In this document: positions 52,846 to 62,513 of the stretch, in pieces
Layout of the letters: every line of letters starts with the position of its first letter
Position numbering within the stretch: the stretch's first letter is position 1
NCBI RefSeq assembly: GCF_009388985.1
Contig: NZ_CP036422.1
Location: 1,750,501 to 1,814,500 of the forward strand
DNA: 64,000 nucleotides
Origin: Halioglobus maricola
Lineage (GTDB): Bacteria > Pseudomonadota > Gammaproteobacteria > Pseudomonadales > Halieaceae
Direction: 5' to 3'
The notes under the pieces: model-generated
Database searches by the model: none
Told to the model about the DNA's origin: nothing
What the model saw: only the letters and a program-made list of their open reading frames with translations
Program-made: the position numbers and the translations under genes

Positions 52846-55248
52846 ATGCATTTCAAGAATGCACCTTTGTACGCAGCTGTCGCTGCTGCCGTCGTCACAA
52901 TGACCCAACCCACCCTGGCCATTGCCCAGGATGAACAAGCCCAACTTGAAGAGGTAGTGGTAACAGGTACTCGTAACCTGAAGCCCCGTACCGTTTCAGA
53001 TTCTCCGGTACCCGTGGATGTTCTCAATAGCGAGGAGTTCAATAGCCTCGGTAATACCGCAGACATCACCGATAACCTGAAGTCCTTGATCCCTTCATAT
53101 ACGGCTACTCCCGCTACCGGTGACGGTAGTGCCTTTATACGACCGACCTCTCTGCGGGGCATGGCGCCAGACCAGACTCTGGTGTTGGTCAATGGCAAGC
53201 GGCGCCACCGCGCAGCCCTTGTACAGTTTTTCGCCCCGGCCGCCGGTGATGGCGCCCACGGTGTTGATATTGGCATGATTCCCAGTATTGGCCTGAAAAG
53301 CGTTGAAGTTTTGCGCGACGGTGCCGCCGCCCAATACGGTTCCGACGCGATTGCCGGCGTGATGAACTTTCGCATGAAGGATGACAGCGAAGGTGGTTCT
53401 GTCATGGTGCAGTACGGCGAGTTCTTCGAGGGCGAGCAAAGCATGAAGATCGGTGCCAATGGCGGTTTTGCTATCGGTGAGAGTGGTTTCCTTAACCTGA
53501 CCGGTGAGTTCTATGAAAATGACGGCCTGTCCCGGGGGGATCAGCGTCCGGATGCGCAGGCATTGATCGATGCGGGTAACCAGGGGGTCGGCTCTGACGC
53601 CGTCTTCGACGATGCACCCTTCACTCAGTCCTGGGGACGTCCTGAAACTGAAGGCTACCGTCTGTTCTTCAATTCCGGTTTTGCTGTGGGTGAAGAGAGC
53701 GAATTGTACTTTTTCGGTAACTACGCCGAGACGGAAGGGCGTTACCGTTTCTTCTATCGTAGCCCGGACCATTCCTCCATGAACAAGCTGCGTGACGAGT
53801 TTGGTTACGACGGCCCGCTCAATGAAACAGGCTATACGCCGTACCTCGATGGCGACCAGACCGATTACAGCATCGTTGGTGGCTGGAAGGGTAATTGGAG
53901 CAACGATCTGTTTTACGACTTCAGTGTTGGTTGGGGCAAGAACGAGCTCGACTATTTCCTGAATAACACGACCAACGCAGCTCTGGGCCTGGGCTCCGAT
54001 GGCGAACCGGTAAAAATGGATTTCGATCCGGGTGACCTTGAACAGGAAGAGCTGAACTTCAATGCTGATTTCGGTAAAGCGCTCACCGACAACCTGTTCC
54101 TGGGCTTCGGTGCGGAGTGGCGCGAAGAAACTTACACCATCGTGGCAGGCGAGCCGGATTCCTATAACGGCGACGGTTCCAGCGGTTTGGCAGGCACCAA
54201 GCCCCAGGATGCGGGTGAGTTCGACCGTGATAACTGGGCGATATATGGTGACCTGGAACACGACATCACCGACGAATGGTTAATGCAGTATGCATTGCGC
54301 TATGAGGATTTCTCCGATTTCGGTGACACCACGAACGGCAAGATAGCGACTCGTTATCGGATCGCTGACACGTTCACCTTGCGCGGTGCAGTCTCTACTG
54401 GCTTCCACGCCCCCACGCCGGGTCAGGCCAACGTCCGCAGCACGATCACGACTTTCGACGGCGCGACGGGTCTGCAGGTTGAGGAAGGCCTGGTGCCACC
54501 AGATTCGGACATCGCCCAGCAGAACGGTGGCGCGCCGTTAACCGAAGAAAAATCCACTAACTATTCCCTCGGCTTTACCTGGGATTTCGGCGAGCGCACC
54601 ACACTGACCCTGGACGGTTACTTTGTTGAAGTTGATGACCGTATCTACCGTACCGGTGATATCCAGACTGATAGTGACGGCACGATCTCGTTCTTTACCA
54701 ACGCCCTGGATGTGGAGCACATGGGTCTCGACCTGGTGCTCACTAACGACATGTTCTGGGACGACAGTACTTCGACGACGTTCACACTGGCGTATAACCA
54801 CAACGAGATCGAAGTGGTAGGTCAGTCCCTGGTGGATGGTATCCAGCCCGTCAGCGATGCTCAGGTCGAGGATATCGAGAACAACTACCCGGAAGATCGC
54901 ATCGTGTTCACTGCGAACACACGTTTTGCCGACAACTGGTGGTTTATGTTCCGCACCAACTGGTGGGGTGAGCATTACGATGAGCGGGGCACGATCAATG
55001 GTGAGCCCGGAGATCGCTCCAAGGAAATTGGCGACGTTTGGTATGTCGACCTTGAGCTCGGTTGGGATATCACGGAGAACTGGAACGTGACTTTAGGCGG
55101 CTCCAACGTGTTCGACGAGTACCCGGATGAGATCAAGGACGACGGTGTTTACGCCAACCGGGTGAGTGTCGGTCTCCCGTACCCCCGTCGTACTGTGACC
55201 AACTATGAAGGTGGTTCCTGGTACTTGCGCGCATCCTATAACTTCTAG
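52846..55248 (+). CDS. TonB-dependent outer-membrane receptor
   Basis: The 800-residue protein has a signal peptide (ending near AIAQD), a TonB box EEVVVTGTR near residue 40, the plug domain (SFIRPTSLRGM, LVLVNGKRRHR, VEVLRDGAAAQYGSDAIAGVMNFR) and a 22-strand barrel ending in aromatic WYLRASYNF. It imports an unknown substrate, probably siderophore, vitamin or carbohydrate, with TonB energy. AGGGAGG precedes the ATG. It is single, ending at a strong terminator. Confidence 0.93.
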   Translation: MHFKNAPLYAAVAAAVVTMTQPTLAIAQDEQAQLEEVVVTGTRNLKPRTVSDSPVPVDVLNSEEFNSLGNTADITDNLKSLIPSYTATPATGDGSAFIRPTSLRGMAPDQTLVLVNGKRRHRAALVQFFAPAAGDGAHGVDIGMIPSIGLKSVEVLRDGAAAQYGSDAIAGVMNFRMKDDSEGGSVMVQYGEFFEGEQSMKIGANGGFAIGESGFLNLTGEFYENDGLSRGDQRPDAQALIDAGNQGVGSDAVFDDAPFTQSWGRPETEGYRLFFNSGFAVGEESELYFFGNYAETEGRYRFFYRSPDHSSMNKLRDEFGYDGPLNETGYTPYLDGDQTDYSIVGGWKGNWSNDLFYDFSVGWGKNELDYFLNNTTNAALGLGSDGEPVKMDFDPGDLEQEELNFNADFGKALTDNLFLGFGAEWREETYTIVAGEPDSYNGDGSSGLAGTKPQDAGEFDRDNWAIYGDLEHDITDEWLMQYALRYEDFSDFGDTTNGKIATRYRIADTFTLRGAVSTGFHAPTPGQANVRSTITTFDGATGLQVEEGLVPPDSDIAQQNGGAPLTEEKSTNYSLGFTWDFGERTTLTLDGYFVEVDDRIYRTGDIQTDSDGTISFFTNALDVEHMGLDLVLTNDMFWDDSTSTTFTLAYNHNEIEVVGQSLVDGIQPVSDAQVEDIENNYPEDRIVFTANTRFADNWWFMFRTNWWGEHYDERGTINGEPGDRSKEIGDVWYVDLELGWDITENWNVTLGGSNVFDEYPDEIKDDGVYANRVSVGLPYPRRTVTNYEGGSWYLRASYNF

Positions 55249-55268
55249 CGTAGGCTGGAGATCAGAGC

Positions 55269-55296
55269 AGGGCGGCCAAATGGCCGCCCTTTTTTT
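55269..55296 (+). terminator. Intrinsic terminator after the TonB-dependent receptor
   Basis: The 10-base stem AGGGCGGCCA/TGGCCGCCCT (two-base loop AA) is perfect and followed by a run of seven T. It lies 21 bases past the receptor stop codon and should end its transcript. Confidence 0.93.
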
Positions 55297-55361
55297 GTCT
55301 CCCGGTTCCAAATCGGAATGTTTGTGCTAAATTTCTTGTCTCTACACGGAGAGTACAAACC

Positions 55362-55886
55362 ATGCGTTGGGACGATATCGATAAACAAGTTTGTTCAGTG
55401 GCTCGCTCACTTTCAGTGGTCGGCGAGCGCTGGACCATGCTGATTATTCGTGATGCCTTTCTCGGCACACGACGATTTGACCAGTTTCAGAAAAACCTGG
55501 GCATCACGCGTCACCGGCTCTCAGAGCGTCTCGGAAAACTGGTTGACGCTGGTGTGTTGGTAAAAGTCCCGTACAGTGATCGCCCCCTGCGCCACGAATA
55601 TCGACTGACGCGCAAAGGCCTGGGCTTGTATCCCGTGCTTATGAGTCTCGGTGCCTGGGGTGATGAGTGGATGGATGCAGGGGAGGGCGCGCCCCTGGAA
55701 TATGTTCATCAGCGCTGCGGGCGGCAGACCCATGCAGTGATGACCTGTAGTGAATGCGGAGAACCGTTGCGGCCGGAAGAGGTGCTACCAAGCATTGGCC
55801 CTGCGCTACAGGGTATAGCCGATGAGTTGGACGAAAAGATCGGCAGTGTCGAGGAAATACCGGCGTTGCTGAGAAAATCCATGTAG
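55362..55886 (+). CDS. HxlR-family regulator with C-terminal zinc-ribbon motif
   Basis: The 174-residue winged-helix protein has the HxlR core: CSVARSLSVVGERWTMLIIRDAFLGTRRFDQFQKNLGITRHRLSERL. The extension has a CSECG motif with a nearby earlier Cys (HQRCGRQTH), perhaps binding zinc. It is convergent with the P450 gene, 18 bases away. Confidence 0.9.
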   Translation: MRWDDIDKQVCSVARSLSVVGERWTMLIIRDAFLGTRRFDQFQKNLGITRHRLSERLGKLVDAGVLVKVPYSDRPLRHEYRLTRKGLGLYPVLMSLGAWGDEWMDAGEGAPLEYVHQRCGRQTHAVMTCSECGEPLRPEEVLPSIGPALQGIADELDEKIGSVEEIPALLRKSM

Positions 55887-55904
55887 TGCAATTATTGGTT
55901 TGCG

Positions 55905-57083
55905 TCAGAAACTGCAAAGCAACTTTGCAGGATGGCGAAATATCGTACCACTGGGAGCAGCACCTTCCGATTCGATCAATTGCAGATTTGGCAGGCGCTC
56001 CAGAAGACAATCGAGTGTAGTGCGCAAATTCATTTTTGCCAGATGCATACCCGGACACATGCGAGGTCCGTGGCCGAATGTCATTGATTTGGCGTCGACT
56101 TCCCTGTCGATATTGAAGCGATGTGGATCTTCAAATCTACTGGCGTCGTGATTAGCTGAAGCGATACCCATAAACACAAAACTATCCGCGGGAATTTCAA
56201 CACCTTCAATGATGGATGCGGAACCCGCTTTGGTAACCCTTGGCAAGAAAGAAACCGCGGGTTCCCAGCGCAAGGCTTCATCGATAGCCTGGTCACGGAG
56301 ATCGGGATTGTCTCGAACCCGGTTCCACTCTCCAGTGCTCAACAGGGCGTAGAGCAGATTGCCTATCGAATCATGGGTCGTTGAAGATCCAGCGCTGAAC
56401 ATAATGCCAATATGAGATTTCAGTAAAGCGTCGTCCATTTTCACGCCATCAACATCATCGTGAATCAGCTGGGAAATGACATCGTCTTGCGGATTGCGGC
56501 GACGCTCCTCAATCACCGGGTCAAGATAGGCCCATAACTCATCGCGGCACCTATTGGCTCGCTCAGGTTCTGAGGTGAAATGCAGTAAGCCCACAACCCA
56601 GTCAGCAAACTTCTCCTCCTCATCTCTGGGAATCCCCAGTAACCGTGCGATGACGATGTAGGGGTAGAGTAGCGAGAAAGATCGGGTCATATCGGTTTGC
56701 GAACAATCGATGAATCTGGCGATGAGCTCGTCCGCAACCTCCTGCATCATGTAGCTATCCATCTTGTCGACCATGCGAGGCCGGAAGGTGGGGGTGGCCA
56801 GCTTGCGATAGAGCCGGTGGCGCTCTCCTGACATGGATTGAAAGTTCTCGCCGATGAGAGGCGCGATACCCATTTGATACGCCCGCTCAGGCGGCAGGTT
56901 CACCGTGTCCTTGAAAGCGCGCATCAAGCCGTCATGGCTGGTTACGAGGTATGCGGGCATGCCGTAGTACTCGATTTTTGCCAGCGGCCCCTCGGCGCGT
57001 AGTTCATCCAAAAAGTGGTGCAACGCCAGCCCGGGAAGTTCCCATTCCGACATATCTTGATCTAGCTGGCTCTGGCGGGGCAT
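55905..57083 (-). CDS. Cytochrome P450
   Basis: The 392-residue haemoprotein has the bacterial class I P450 motifs: I-helix MFSAGSSTTHDSIGN, ExxR in IDEALRWEP, and the haem loop FGHGPRMCPGMHLAKMN with Cys343 as haem ligand. It should hydroxylate a small hydrophobic molecule with electrons from a ferredoxin and reductase not in the window. The start has a GGG-rich but weak site. It is divergent from the TetR gene at 57206, with a palindromic operator between them. Confidence 0.93.
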   Translation of the reverse strand: MPRQSQLDQDMSEWELPGLALHHFLDELRAEGPLAKIEYYGMPAYLVTSHDGLMRAFKDTVNLPPERAYQMGIAPLIGENFQSMSGERHRLYRKLATPTFRPRMVDKMDSYMMQEVADELIARFIDCSQTDMTRSFSLLYPYIVIARLLGIPRDEEEKFADWVVGLLHFTSEPERANRCRDELWAYLDPVIEERRRNPQDDVISQLIHDDVDGVKMDDALLKSHIGIMFSAGSSTTHDSIGNLLYALLSTGEWNRVRDNPDLRDQAIDEALRWEPAVSFLPRVTKAGSASIIEGVEIPADSFVFMGIASANHDASRFEDPHRFNIDREVDAKSMTFGHGPRMCPGMHLAKMNLRTTLDCLLERLPNLQLIESEGAAPSGTIFRHPAKLLCSF

Positions 57084-57122
57084 AGCTTTCTCCCGAAAAT
57101 CTATCTGCAGACGCTCAAAGAT

Positions 57123-57142
57123 ACAGTTGGTGGAACAACTGT
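57123..57142. promoter_or_regulatory. Candidate TetR operator between P450 and TetR genes
   Basis: ACAGTTG-GTGGAA-CAACTGT is a 7+6+7 inverted repeat in the 122-base divergent gap. A second smaller palindrome CACAGCTGTG lies at 57160-57169. Binding by the divergent TetR protein is likely but untested. Confidence 0.55.
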
Positions 57143-57205
57143 GTCAACTTGTGTGTCAGCACAGCTGTGATAGCCTCTGTACCCTCGAACAGGGAGCTCT
57201 GGCCT

Positions 57206-57808
57206 ATGCATGAGATTGTCGTCAGCAAGCGGCGTGTAACACCGCAACAAAAAGCAAAGCGGTTGGAAATTATTGATGAGACCCGCAAGCTGCTGGCCGA
57301 GTATGGTGCAGATATCTCGATGGAGATGGTGGGCGCCGCAGCCCAGGTTTCGCGGAGTACGCTGTACCGTTATTACGTATCAAGGGAGCACCTGATTTCA
57401 GAGGTCACGCTCGAAGCCGGGAATCGCCTCGTCGAGTATCTTGAATACGACCCGCCGAAAGGAAAAACGATTGGTGCTCGAACGAGCTATCTTTGCGCTC
57501 AAATTGTGCATGTGGCAGAAGGGAGCCCGAAGCTATTGGCGGCCTGTATCAATAATCTCGCTTCGGACGATCCAGTCGTGACCGACGCATATGTCGAGAT
57601 CGAGCAGATAATTCCACGGATTTTTGGCACCGTTTCGGGCACTCAGAAACTGCAAATAGCAGCTGAGGTTTGGAATACGATTTTCCGCTACTTGTTTGGT
57701 GGTTTTATACTTGCTACGACGGGAAAGCTCTCGTACTCCGAACTGGCAGGTGATCTGGCGGAGTTATGTAAGTCACTGCTGGCTGATATTTGGGACGTCA
57801 AATGTTAA
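57206..57808 (+). CDS. TetR-family transcriptional regulator
   Basis: The 200-residue protein has a TetR helix-turn-helix: RKLLAEYGADISMEMVGAAAQVSRSTLYRYYVSREHLI. The C-terminal domain is helical and hydrophobic. AGGGAG lies about 9 bases before the ATG at 57206. It diverges from the P450 gene and probably represses it and itself. Confidence 0.92.
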   Translation: MHEIVVSKRRVTPQQKAKRLEIIDETRKLLAEYGADISMEMVGAAAQVSRSTLYRYYVSREHLISEVTLEAGNRLVEYLEYDPPKGKTIGARTSYLCAQIVHVAEGSPKLLAACINNLASDDPVVTDAYVEIEQIIPRIFGTVSGTQKLQIAAEVWNTIFRYLFGGFILATTGKLSYSELAGDLAELCKSLLADIWDVKC

Positions 57809-57981
57809 CGATAACAAGCGTCCACCGCTCGGGTGGTTCGCGCGCAGTTCACTGTGGAACGTCTCGTTGAAGTAGAGCTGCGTAGTCAGCATAAGCTGCT
57901 CACGCAGCGCCACCTGGAGATCACTATGCGCTGCGCTGGGGTCAAAGCAGGCAGCGGAATCGCTTTAACGGCAATCGATGC

Positions 57982-59253
57982 CTACGTGGCGGCAGCCAGG
58001 GCTTGCTCCACATCCGCGATGATGTCGTCCACATGCTCGATACCAATCGATAGCCTGACCATCTCCTCGCTCACGCCGGCAGAGGCGAGCTCTTCAGGGT
58101 TCAACTGGCGATGGGTAGTGCTCGCGGGATGGCATGCCAGGGATTTGGCGTCACCGATATTTACCAGACGCAGAATCAGCTGAAGTGCATCGATAAACTT
58201 GCCGCCGGCTTCGGTGCCGCCTTCGATGCCGAAGCTGAGAATACCCGCTGCCCGGCCCTTGCAGATTTTCTTGCAGGTGTCGTAGTAGGGGCTGTCCTTA
58301 AGACCAGCGTAGTTCACCCACTTCACTTGCGGATGCTTATTCAGATACTTCGCGACCTTCTTCGCGTTCTTGCAATGCTGTTTCATTCGCAGTGAAAGTG
58401 TCTCCAGCCCCTGCATGATCAGGAAGGCACTGTGTGGCGACAGCGCTGCTCCGGTGTTGCGTAGCGGGACCACACGGCAGCGACCTATATACGCAGCTTC
58501 ACCCATGGCCTCGGTGTAGACCACGCCATGATAGGAAGGGTCTGGTGTTGTCATTACCGGGAAACGGCCGCTACCCGCCCAGTCGAATTTACCCGAGTCG
58601 ACAATTGCACCGCCTATGCTGGTGCCGTGGCCGCCGATATATTTTGTCAGGGAGTGCACAACGATATCGGCGCCGTGGTCGAAGGCCTTGCACAGCAAAG
58701 GTGTCGCGACGGTGTTGTCCACGATCAGCGGTACACCGGCCTCGTGGGCGATGTCTGCCCACTTCTCTATATCCACTATGTTGCCAGCCGGATTGCCGAT
58801 GGATTCGCAGAACAACAGCTTGGTATTTTCGTCGATAAGCGAGCGAACCCGGTCGAAGTCGTCGGCCGCCGCGAAGCGCGCTTCGATACCCTGGCGCGGG
58901 AAGGTGTGCGCAAACAGGTTGTAGGTGCCTCCATACAGTTGCGAGGTGCTCACGATGTTGGAGCCCACTTCGGCGATGGCCTCTATGGCGTAGCGAATGG
59001 CCGCCATACCTGATGCCACACAGAGGGCCCCAATGCCGCCTTCAAGCTCAGCCAGGCGTTGCTCCAGGACAGCATTGGTAGGATTCATGATGCGGCTGTA
59101 GATGTTGCCTGGCACGGCCAGGTCGAATAAGTCTGCACCGTGCTGGGTGTTGTCGAAGGTGAAGGACGTCGTTTGGTAGATCGGCGTGGTGGCGGCGTTG
59201 GTTGTAGGATCGCCGTCGTAGCCCGCGTGCAGGGCAATGGTTTCAGGTTTCAT
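57982..59253 (-). CDS. metY: O-acetylhomoserine sulfhydrylase (MetY-type)
   Basis: The 423-residue PLP enzyme has the Cys/Met-metabolism fold: TTPIYQTTSFTFDNTQHGADLF, NPTNAVLEQRLAELEGGIGALCVASGMAA, VDNTVATPLLCKAFDHGADIVVHSLTKYIGGHG with the PLP lysine at about 204. It makes homocysteine from O-acetylhomoserine and sulfide. AGGA lies about 10 bases before the ATG at 59253. It is divergent from the symporter gene. No SAM riboswitch is apparent upstream. Confidence 0.93.
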   Translation of the reverse strand: MKPETIALHAGYDGDPTTNAATTPIYQTTSFTFDNTQHGADLFDLAVPGNIYSRIMNPTNAVLEQRLAELEGGIGALCVASGMAAIRYAIEAIAEVGSNIVSTSQLYGGTYNLFAHTFPRQGIEARFAAADDFDRVRSLIDENTKLLFCESIGNPAGNIVDIEKWADIAHEAGVPLIVDNTVATPLLCKAFDHGADIVVHSLTKYIGGHGTSIGGAIVDSGKFDWAGSGRFPVMTTPDPSYHGVVYTEAMGEAAYIGRCRVVPLRNTGAALSPHSAFLIMQGLETLSLRMKQHCKNAKKVAKYLNKHPQVKWVNYAGLKDSPYYDTCKKICKGRAAGILSFGIEGGTEAGGKFIDALQLILRLVNIGDAKSLACHPASTTHRQLNPEELASAGVSEEMVRLSIGIEHVDDIIADVEQALAAAT

Positions 59254-59399
59254 ATTGCATGGTTCCTTGTGTAATTCGCTTTGGTTCAAGTGGTGTATTC
59301 AGATTAGCAAAGGCATGTCTCCCTGCAAGCAGAGCAGGCGAGCGATATGCCTGAAATCGCGCTATAGTGACCCAGAACAAATAAAAACAAGGTGTTGCA

Positions 59400-60593
59400 A
59401 TGCGATTGTTGCAAATGGGACTTATCCCTCAAATTTTACTGGGCGTTGTACTGGGTGCGCTGCTGGGTGTGTTCGTACCGACCGTCGCCGAGCCGCTGGG
59501 TCTGCTGGGCCAGCTGTTTGTGGCGATGCTCAAGGCAGTGGCGCCACTGTTGGTTATGCTGCTGGTGATGTCGGCAATTGCCAACCGTCATGAGTCTGGC
59601 AGCGATGGGCGCAAGACACTGATCGTTGTAGCGCTTTATGTCGCAGGCATGGTCTGCGCGGCCATTGTGGCTCTGATCCTGAGCCAGCTTTTCCCGCAGA
59701 CCATCGCACTGGCGGCCAGCGCGGAGGGCGCCCCACCTGTGGCGGTCAGTGCAGTCCTGACTGATGTGTTGCTCAAGCTCGTTGATAATCCGGTCAATGC
59801 CTTGCTTACCGGCAATTTCCTCGGCTGTCTCTCATGGGCCGTTTTGCTGGGGCTTAGTTTTCGCAAGGCGCCAGATACATTTCGTGAGCATTTGCAGATC
59901 GCTGCCGATGGCGTAGCCAGCATCGTGCGCTACGTGATCAAGCTGGCCCCCATCGGTATCTTTGGCCTTGTGTGTTTCACGGTAGCGACGGTGGGGATGC
60001 AGGCCCTGGCTGGCTACGCCAGCCTGGCGACCGTGCTCGTAGCGGCCATGTTGATTATGGCTTTGCTTGTAAACCCGCTGCTGGTCTTCTTTCTCACCCG
60101 TGAAAACCCGTACCCCATCGTCCTGCAGTGCCTGCAGGAGTCCGGCATCACCGCGTTTTTCACCCGCAGTTCCGCTGCCAATATTCCGGTGAACCTCAGT
60201 CTGGCGAAGAAGCTGGGCATCAGTGAGGAGCTTTACTCGGTGACCATTCCAGTGGGTGCAACGGTGAATATGACTGGCGCCGCGATTACTATTACCACGC
60301 TGACTCTGGCGGCGACCCATACTCTGGGTATTGAGGTTTCCCTGCCTGCAGCGCTGCTCCTCTGTGTTATTTCCGCTCTGTCAGCTTGTGGCGCCAGCGG
60401 CGTGCCCTCGGGTAGCCTGCTCTTGATTCCCCTGGCGTGTTCCCTGTTCGGTATTCCTCTGGATGTCTCGATGCAGGTGGTGGCGGTGGGCTTTATTATC
60501 AGCGTAATCCAGGATTCGGCTGAGACTGCGCTGAACTCCAGCACTGACGTTGTGTACACCTACGCGGTAGACCAGATAGGAAAGAGCGACTAA
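59400..60593 (+). CDS. sstT: Dicarboxylate/amino acid:cation symporter, SstT-like
   Basis: The 397-residue protein has the DAACS fold: MLKAVAPLLVMLLVMSAIAN, FFTRSSAANIPVNLSLAKKLG and IPVGATVNMTGAAITITTLTLAA. SstT carries serine and threonine with sodium. AAGGTG lies about 6 bases before the ATG. It overlaps the convergent btuF gene by 4 bases. Confidence 0.92.
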   Translation: MRLLQMGLIPQILLGVVLGALLGVFVPTVAEPLGLLGQLFVAMLKAVAPLLVMLLVMSAIANRHESGSDGRKTLIVVALYVAGMVCAAIVALILSQLFPQTIALAASAEGAPPVAVSAVLTDVLLKLVDNPVNALLTGNFLGCLSWAVLLGLSFRKAPDTFREHLQIAADGVASIVRYVIKLAPIGIFGLVCFTVATVGMQALAGYASLATVLVAAMLIMALLVNPLLVFFLTRENPYPIVLQCLQESGITAFFTRSSAANIPVNLSLAKKLGISEELYSVTIPVGATVNMTGAAITITTLTLAATHTLGIEVSLPAALLLCVISALSACGASGVPSGSLLLIPLACSLFGIPLDVSMQVVAVGFIISVIQDSAETALNSSTDVVYTYAVDQIGKSD

Positions 60594-61471
60594 CGCATTC
60601 CTGCGAGATGTGCGCAGATGACGTTGGCACCCTGTAAAAGCCGGCTTGTGGGCCGTTGTACCAGATCGGGATGCACGTGAAAGAGAGCGTCTTTCTGTAC
60701 CGCTTTCAGGAACGGGTAGTCGCGCCAGTCATCAAGCCATTCGGGGCGAGACTCGCCCATGCCGCTGGCAAGTATAGCCTCGGGGTTGGATTGAAGTACT
60801 GCTTCTCGGCTGACCACCGGAGCTAGCTGGGGTGCCTCTGCGAAAATGTTGCTGCCGCCACATAACTCGATCACTTTGCTGATCATATGCTCCCCGTTGA
60901 TGGTCTGCAGCGGGCTATTCCACACTTCATAGAACGCGGTGATCTCGCGTTGCGTCCCGTGCTGTGTTTCTAGTGCGGCAAAACCCTGATCAAGGGTGTC
61001 GGCCACGTTTTGTGCGATAGCGGCGGTACCCGCCAGGGTGCCGATGTCGCGAATCATCTTGCCGATATCTTCAATATCGCGGGGAGCACTGACATAAACG
61101 GGAATGCCAAGAGATTCGAGCTTGCGGAGCGATTCCATGCCATTCCCTGAAGCCCACATGATCACCAGATCTGGCGCCAGCGCGGTGAGAGACTCCTGGC
61201 TCCATGCGTGATAGCTGCCGACGCGGGGGATGCTCTGCGCTGCCATTGGGTAGTCAGAATACTCCACGGCGCCCACGAGCCTTGCGCCTGCACCGGCGCT
61301 GTAAATGTTCTCCACGATATGTGGCGCTAATGCCACCACTCGTTCGGCAGGCTGAGGTAGGGTGATCGTGCGGCCGATTGCATCGGTCACTGAGACGGCA
61401 GCGGATGCAGTAGTTGCTGCGAATGCGCAGCCCAATTGGAGCAAGGTGAAAAGTGTTAGCAGACGCAGCAT
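60590..61471 (-). CDS. btuF: Corrinoid ABC transporter substrate-binding protein
   Basis: The 293-residue protein has a signal peptide and the class III binding-protein fold: VTDAIGRTITLPQPAERVVALAPHIVENIYSAGAG, with YHAWSQESLTALAPDLV as the ligand region. It should bind cobalamin or cobinamide in the periplasm. It starts directly after the cobT stop on the same strand, in the corrinoid salvage cluster. Confidence 0.88.
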   Translation of the reverse strand: MLRLLTLFTLLQLGCAFAATTASAAVSVTDAIGRTITLPQPAERVVALAPHIVENIYSAGAGARLVGAVEYSDYPMAAQSIPRVGSYHAWSQESLTALAPDLVIMWASGNGMESLRKLESLGIPVYVSAPRDIEDIGKMIRDIGTLAGTAAIAQNVADTLDQGFAALETQHGTQREITAFYEVWNSPLQTINGEHMISKVIELCGGSNIFAEAPQLAPVVSREAVLQSNPEAILASGMGESRPEWLDDWRDYPFLKAVQKDALFHVHPDLVQRPTSRLLQGANVICAHLAGMR

Positions 61472-62509
61472 TCAGTTTTCCTCGGTGACGCCCGCTTCAG
61501 CGAAACTCGCCATATTGTTGTGTAGAGCGAGTGCGCTCTCGATCAACGGAAGGGCAGTGAGCGCTCCGCTGCCTTCTCCCAGGCGCATGTCCAGCGCCAG
61601 CAAGGGGCGGAGCTCCAGCGTATCCAGCAACTGTTGATGGGCTCCCTCGGCCGAGCAATGCCCGGCGAGTAGCCACCGCTGTACGGTCGGGTTTATACGA
61701 CAGGCCACTAGCGCCGCAGCGCTACTGATGAAACCATCAACAAGGCTGGGAATGCGGCGCTGTGCAGCGCGGATGTATGCGCCTGCGATACCTGCAATTT
61801 CAAATCCTCCCAGACACTGCAGGTTGTGCATCGGCGAATTCAGATGGGCACTGTGTAAGCTAAGCGAAGCGTTGATTAGCCCGGTTTTGGCCGCCAGGCG
61901 TTCGTCGTCTATGCCCGTGCCACGGCCGGTGGTCTCACTGGCGTCCAGGCCCAGTAGGGCAGCCATGAGGGCTGAAGCGGAGCTGGTGTTGCCAATTCCC
62001 ATATCCCCGGCGATGAACAGCTGGCAATTCAGTTGGTCTACTACCGCAGCTCCTGCGTTGAGTGCCCTGTGCGCTTGCTGCTCGGTCATCGCGGGTACAG
62101 TGCTGAAGTCACGGGTCCCTGCGTCGACAGAACGCTGTTGTAAGCCAGGCATATCGGCCACCGGAGTGAACGTGCCCATATTCACCACTTCCAGATCCAC
62201 CTCGCGCTGGCGGCAGAGAACACTGGCTGCGGCGCCGCCGCTGAGGAAATTGGCGATCATCTGGGTGGTCACTTCCGCAGGATAGGCAGAAACCCCGCGG
62301 CGAGTTACACCGTGATCTGCCGCGAAAATGCGTGCGCAAACGCTGTGCAGCTCTGGCCTGTCTGTTGCCTGCCATGCTGCAAACTGCTCGGCTATCTGTT
62401 CGAGGTAGCCTAAAGCTCCGATTGGCTTGGTGAGCGTGGCTTGTCTATGTTGTGCCGCAACGCGATGTGGTTCAGATGGCGTTGGGCTGGGTTCGGTGAG
62501 CCAGTGCAT
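61472..62509 (-). CDS. cobT: Nicotinate-nucleotide-dimethylbenzimidazole phosphoribosyltransferase
   Basis: The 345-residue protein has the CobT features: TKPIGALGYLEQIAEQ, FAADHGVTRRGVSAYPAEVT, GDMGIGNTSSASALMAALLG and RLGEGSGALTALPLI with the catalytic Glu. It makes alpha-ribazole phosphate for the lower ligand of cobalamin. I chose the ATG at 62509, 4 bases after the cobU stop. Confidence 0.93.
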   Translation of the reverse strand: MHWLTEPSPTPSEPHRVAAQHRQATLTKPIGALGYLEQIAEQFAAWQATDRPELHSVCARIFAADHGVTRRGVSAYPAEVTTQMIANFLSGGAAASVLCRQREVDLEVVNMGTFTPVADMPGLQQRSVDAGTRDFSTVPAMTEQQAHRALNAGAAVVDQLNCQLFIAGDMGIGNTSSASALMAALLGLDASETTGRGTGIDDERLAAKTGLINASLSLHSAHLNSPMHNLQCLGGFEIAGIAGAYIRAAQRRIPSLVDGFISSAAALVACRINPTVQRWLLAGHCSAEGAHQQLLDTLELRPLLALDMRLGEGSGALTALPLIESALALHNNMASFAEAGVTEEN

Positions 62510-62513
62510 GGCG

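Noticed and set aside
53095..54261. A 388-codon open frame on the minus strand inside the TonB-dependent receptor gene
   Set aside because: It lies wholly opposite a convincing receptor with signal peptide, TonB box and plug; the frame is a shadow from biased codon use and has no recognisable domain.
57809..57981. CCACC/GGTGG hairpin after the TetR gene
   Set aside because: There is no T-run and pairing is only five bases; the 173-base gap holds no gene I can support.
59254..59399. SAM or other riboswitch before metY, and a TATAGT hexamer before sstT
   Set aside because: The 146-base divergent gap is too short and has no recognisable SAM riboswitch fold; the TATAGT at 59363-59368 lacks a matching -35.
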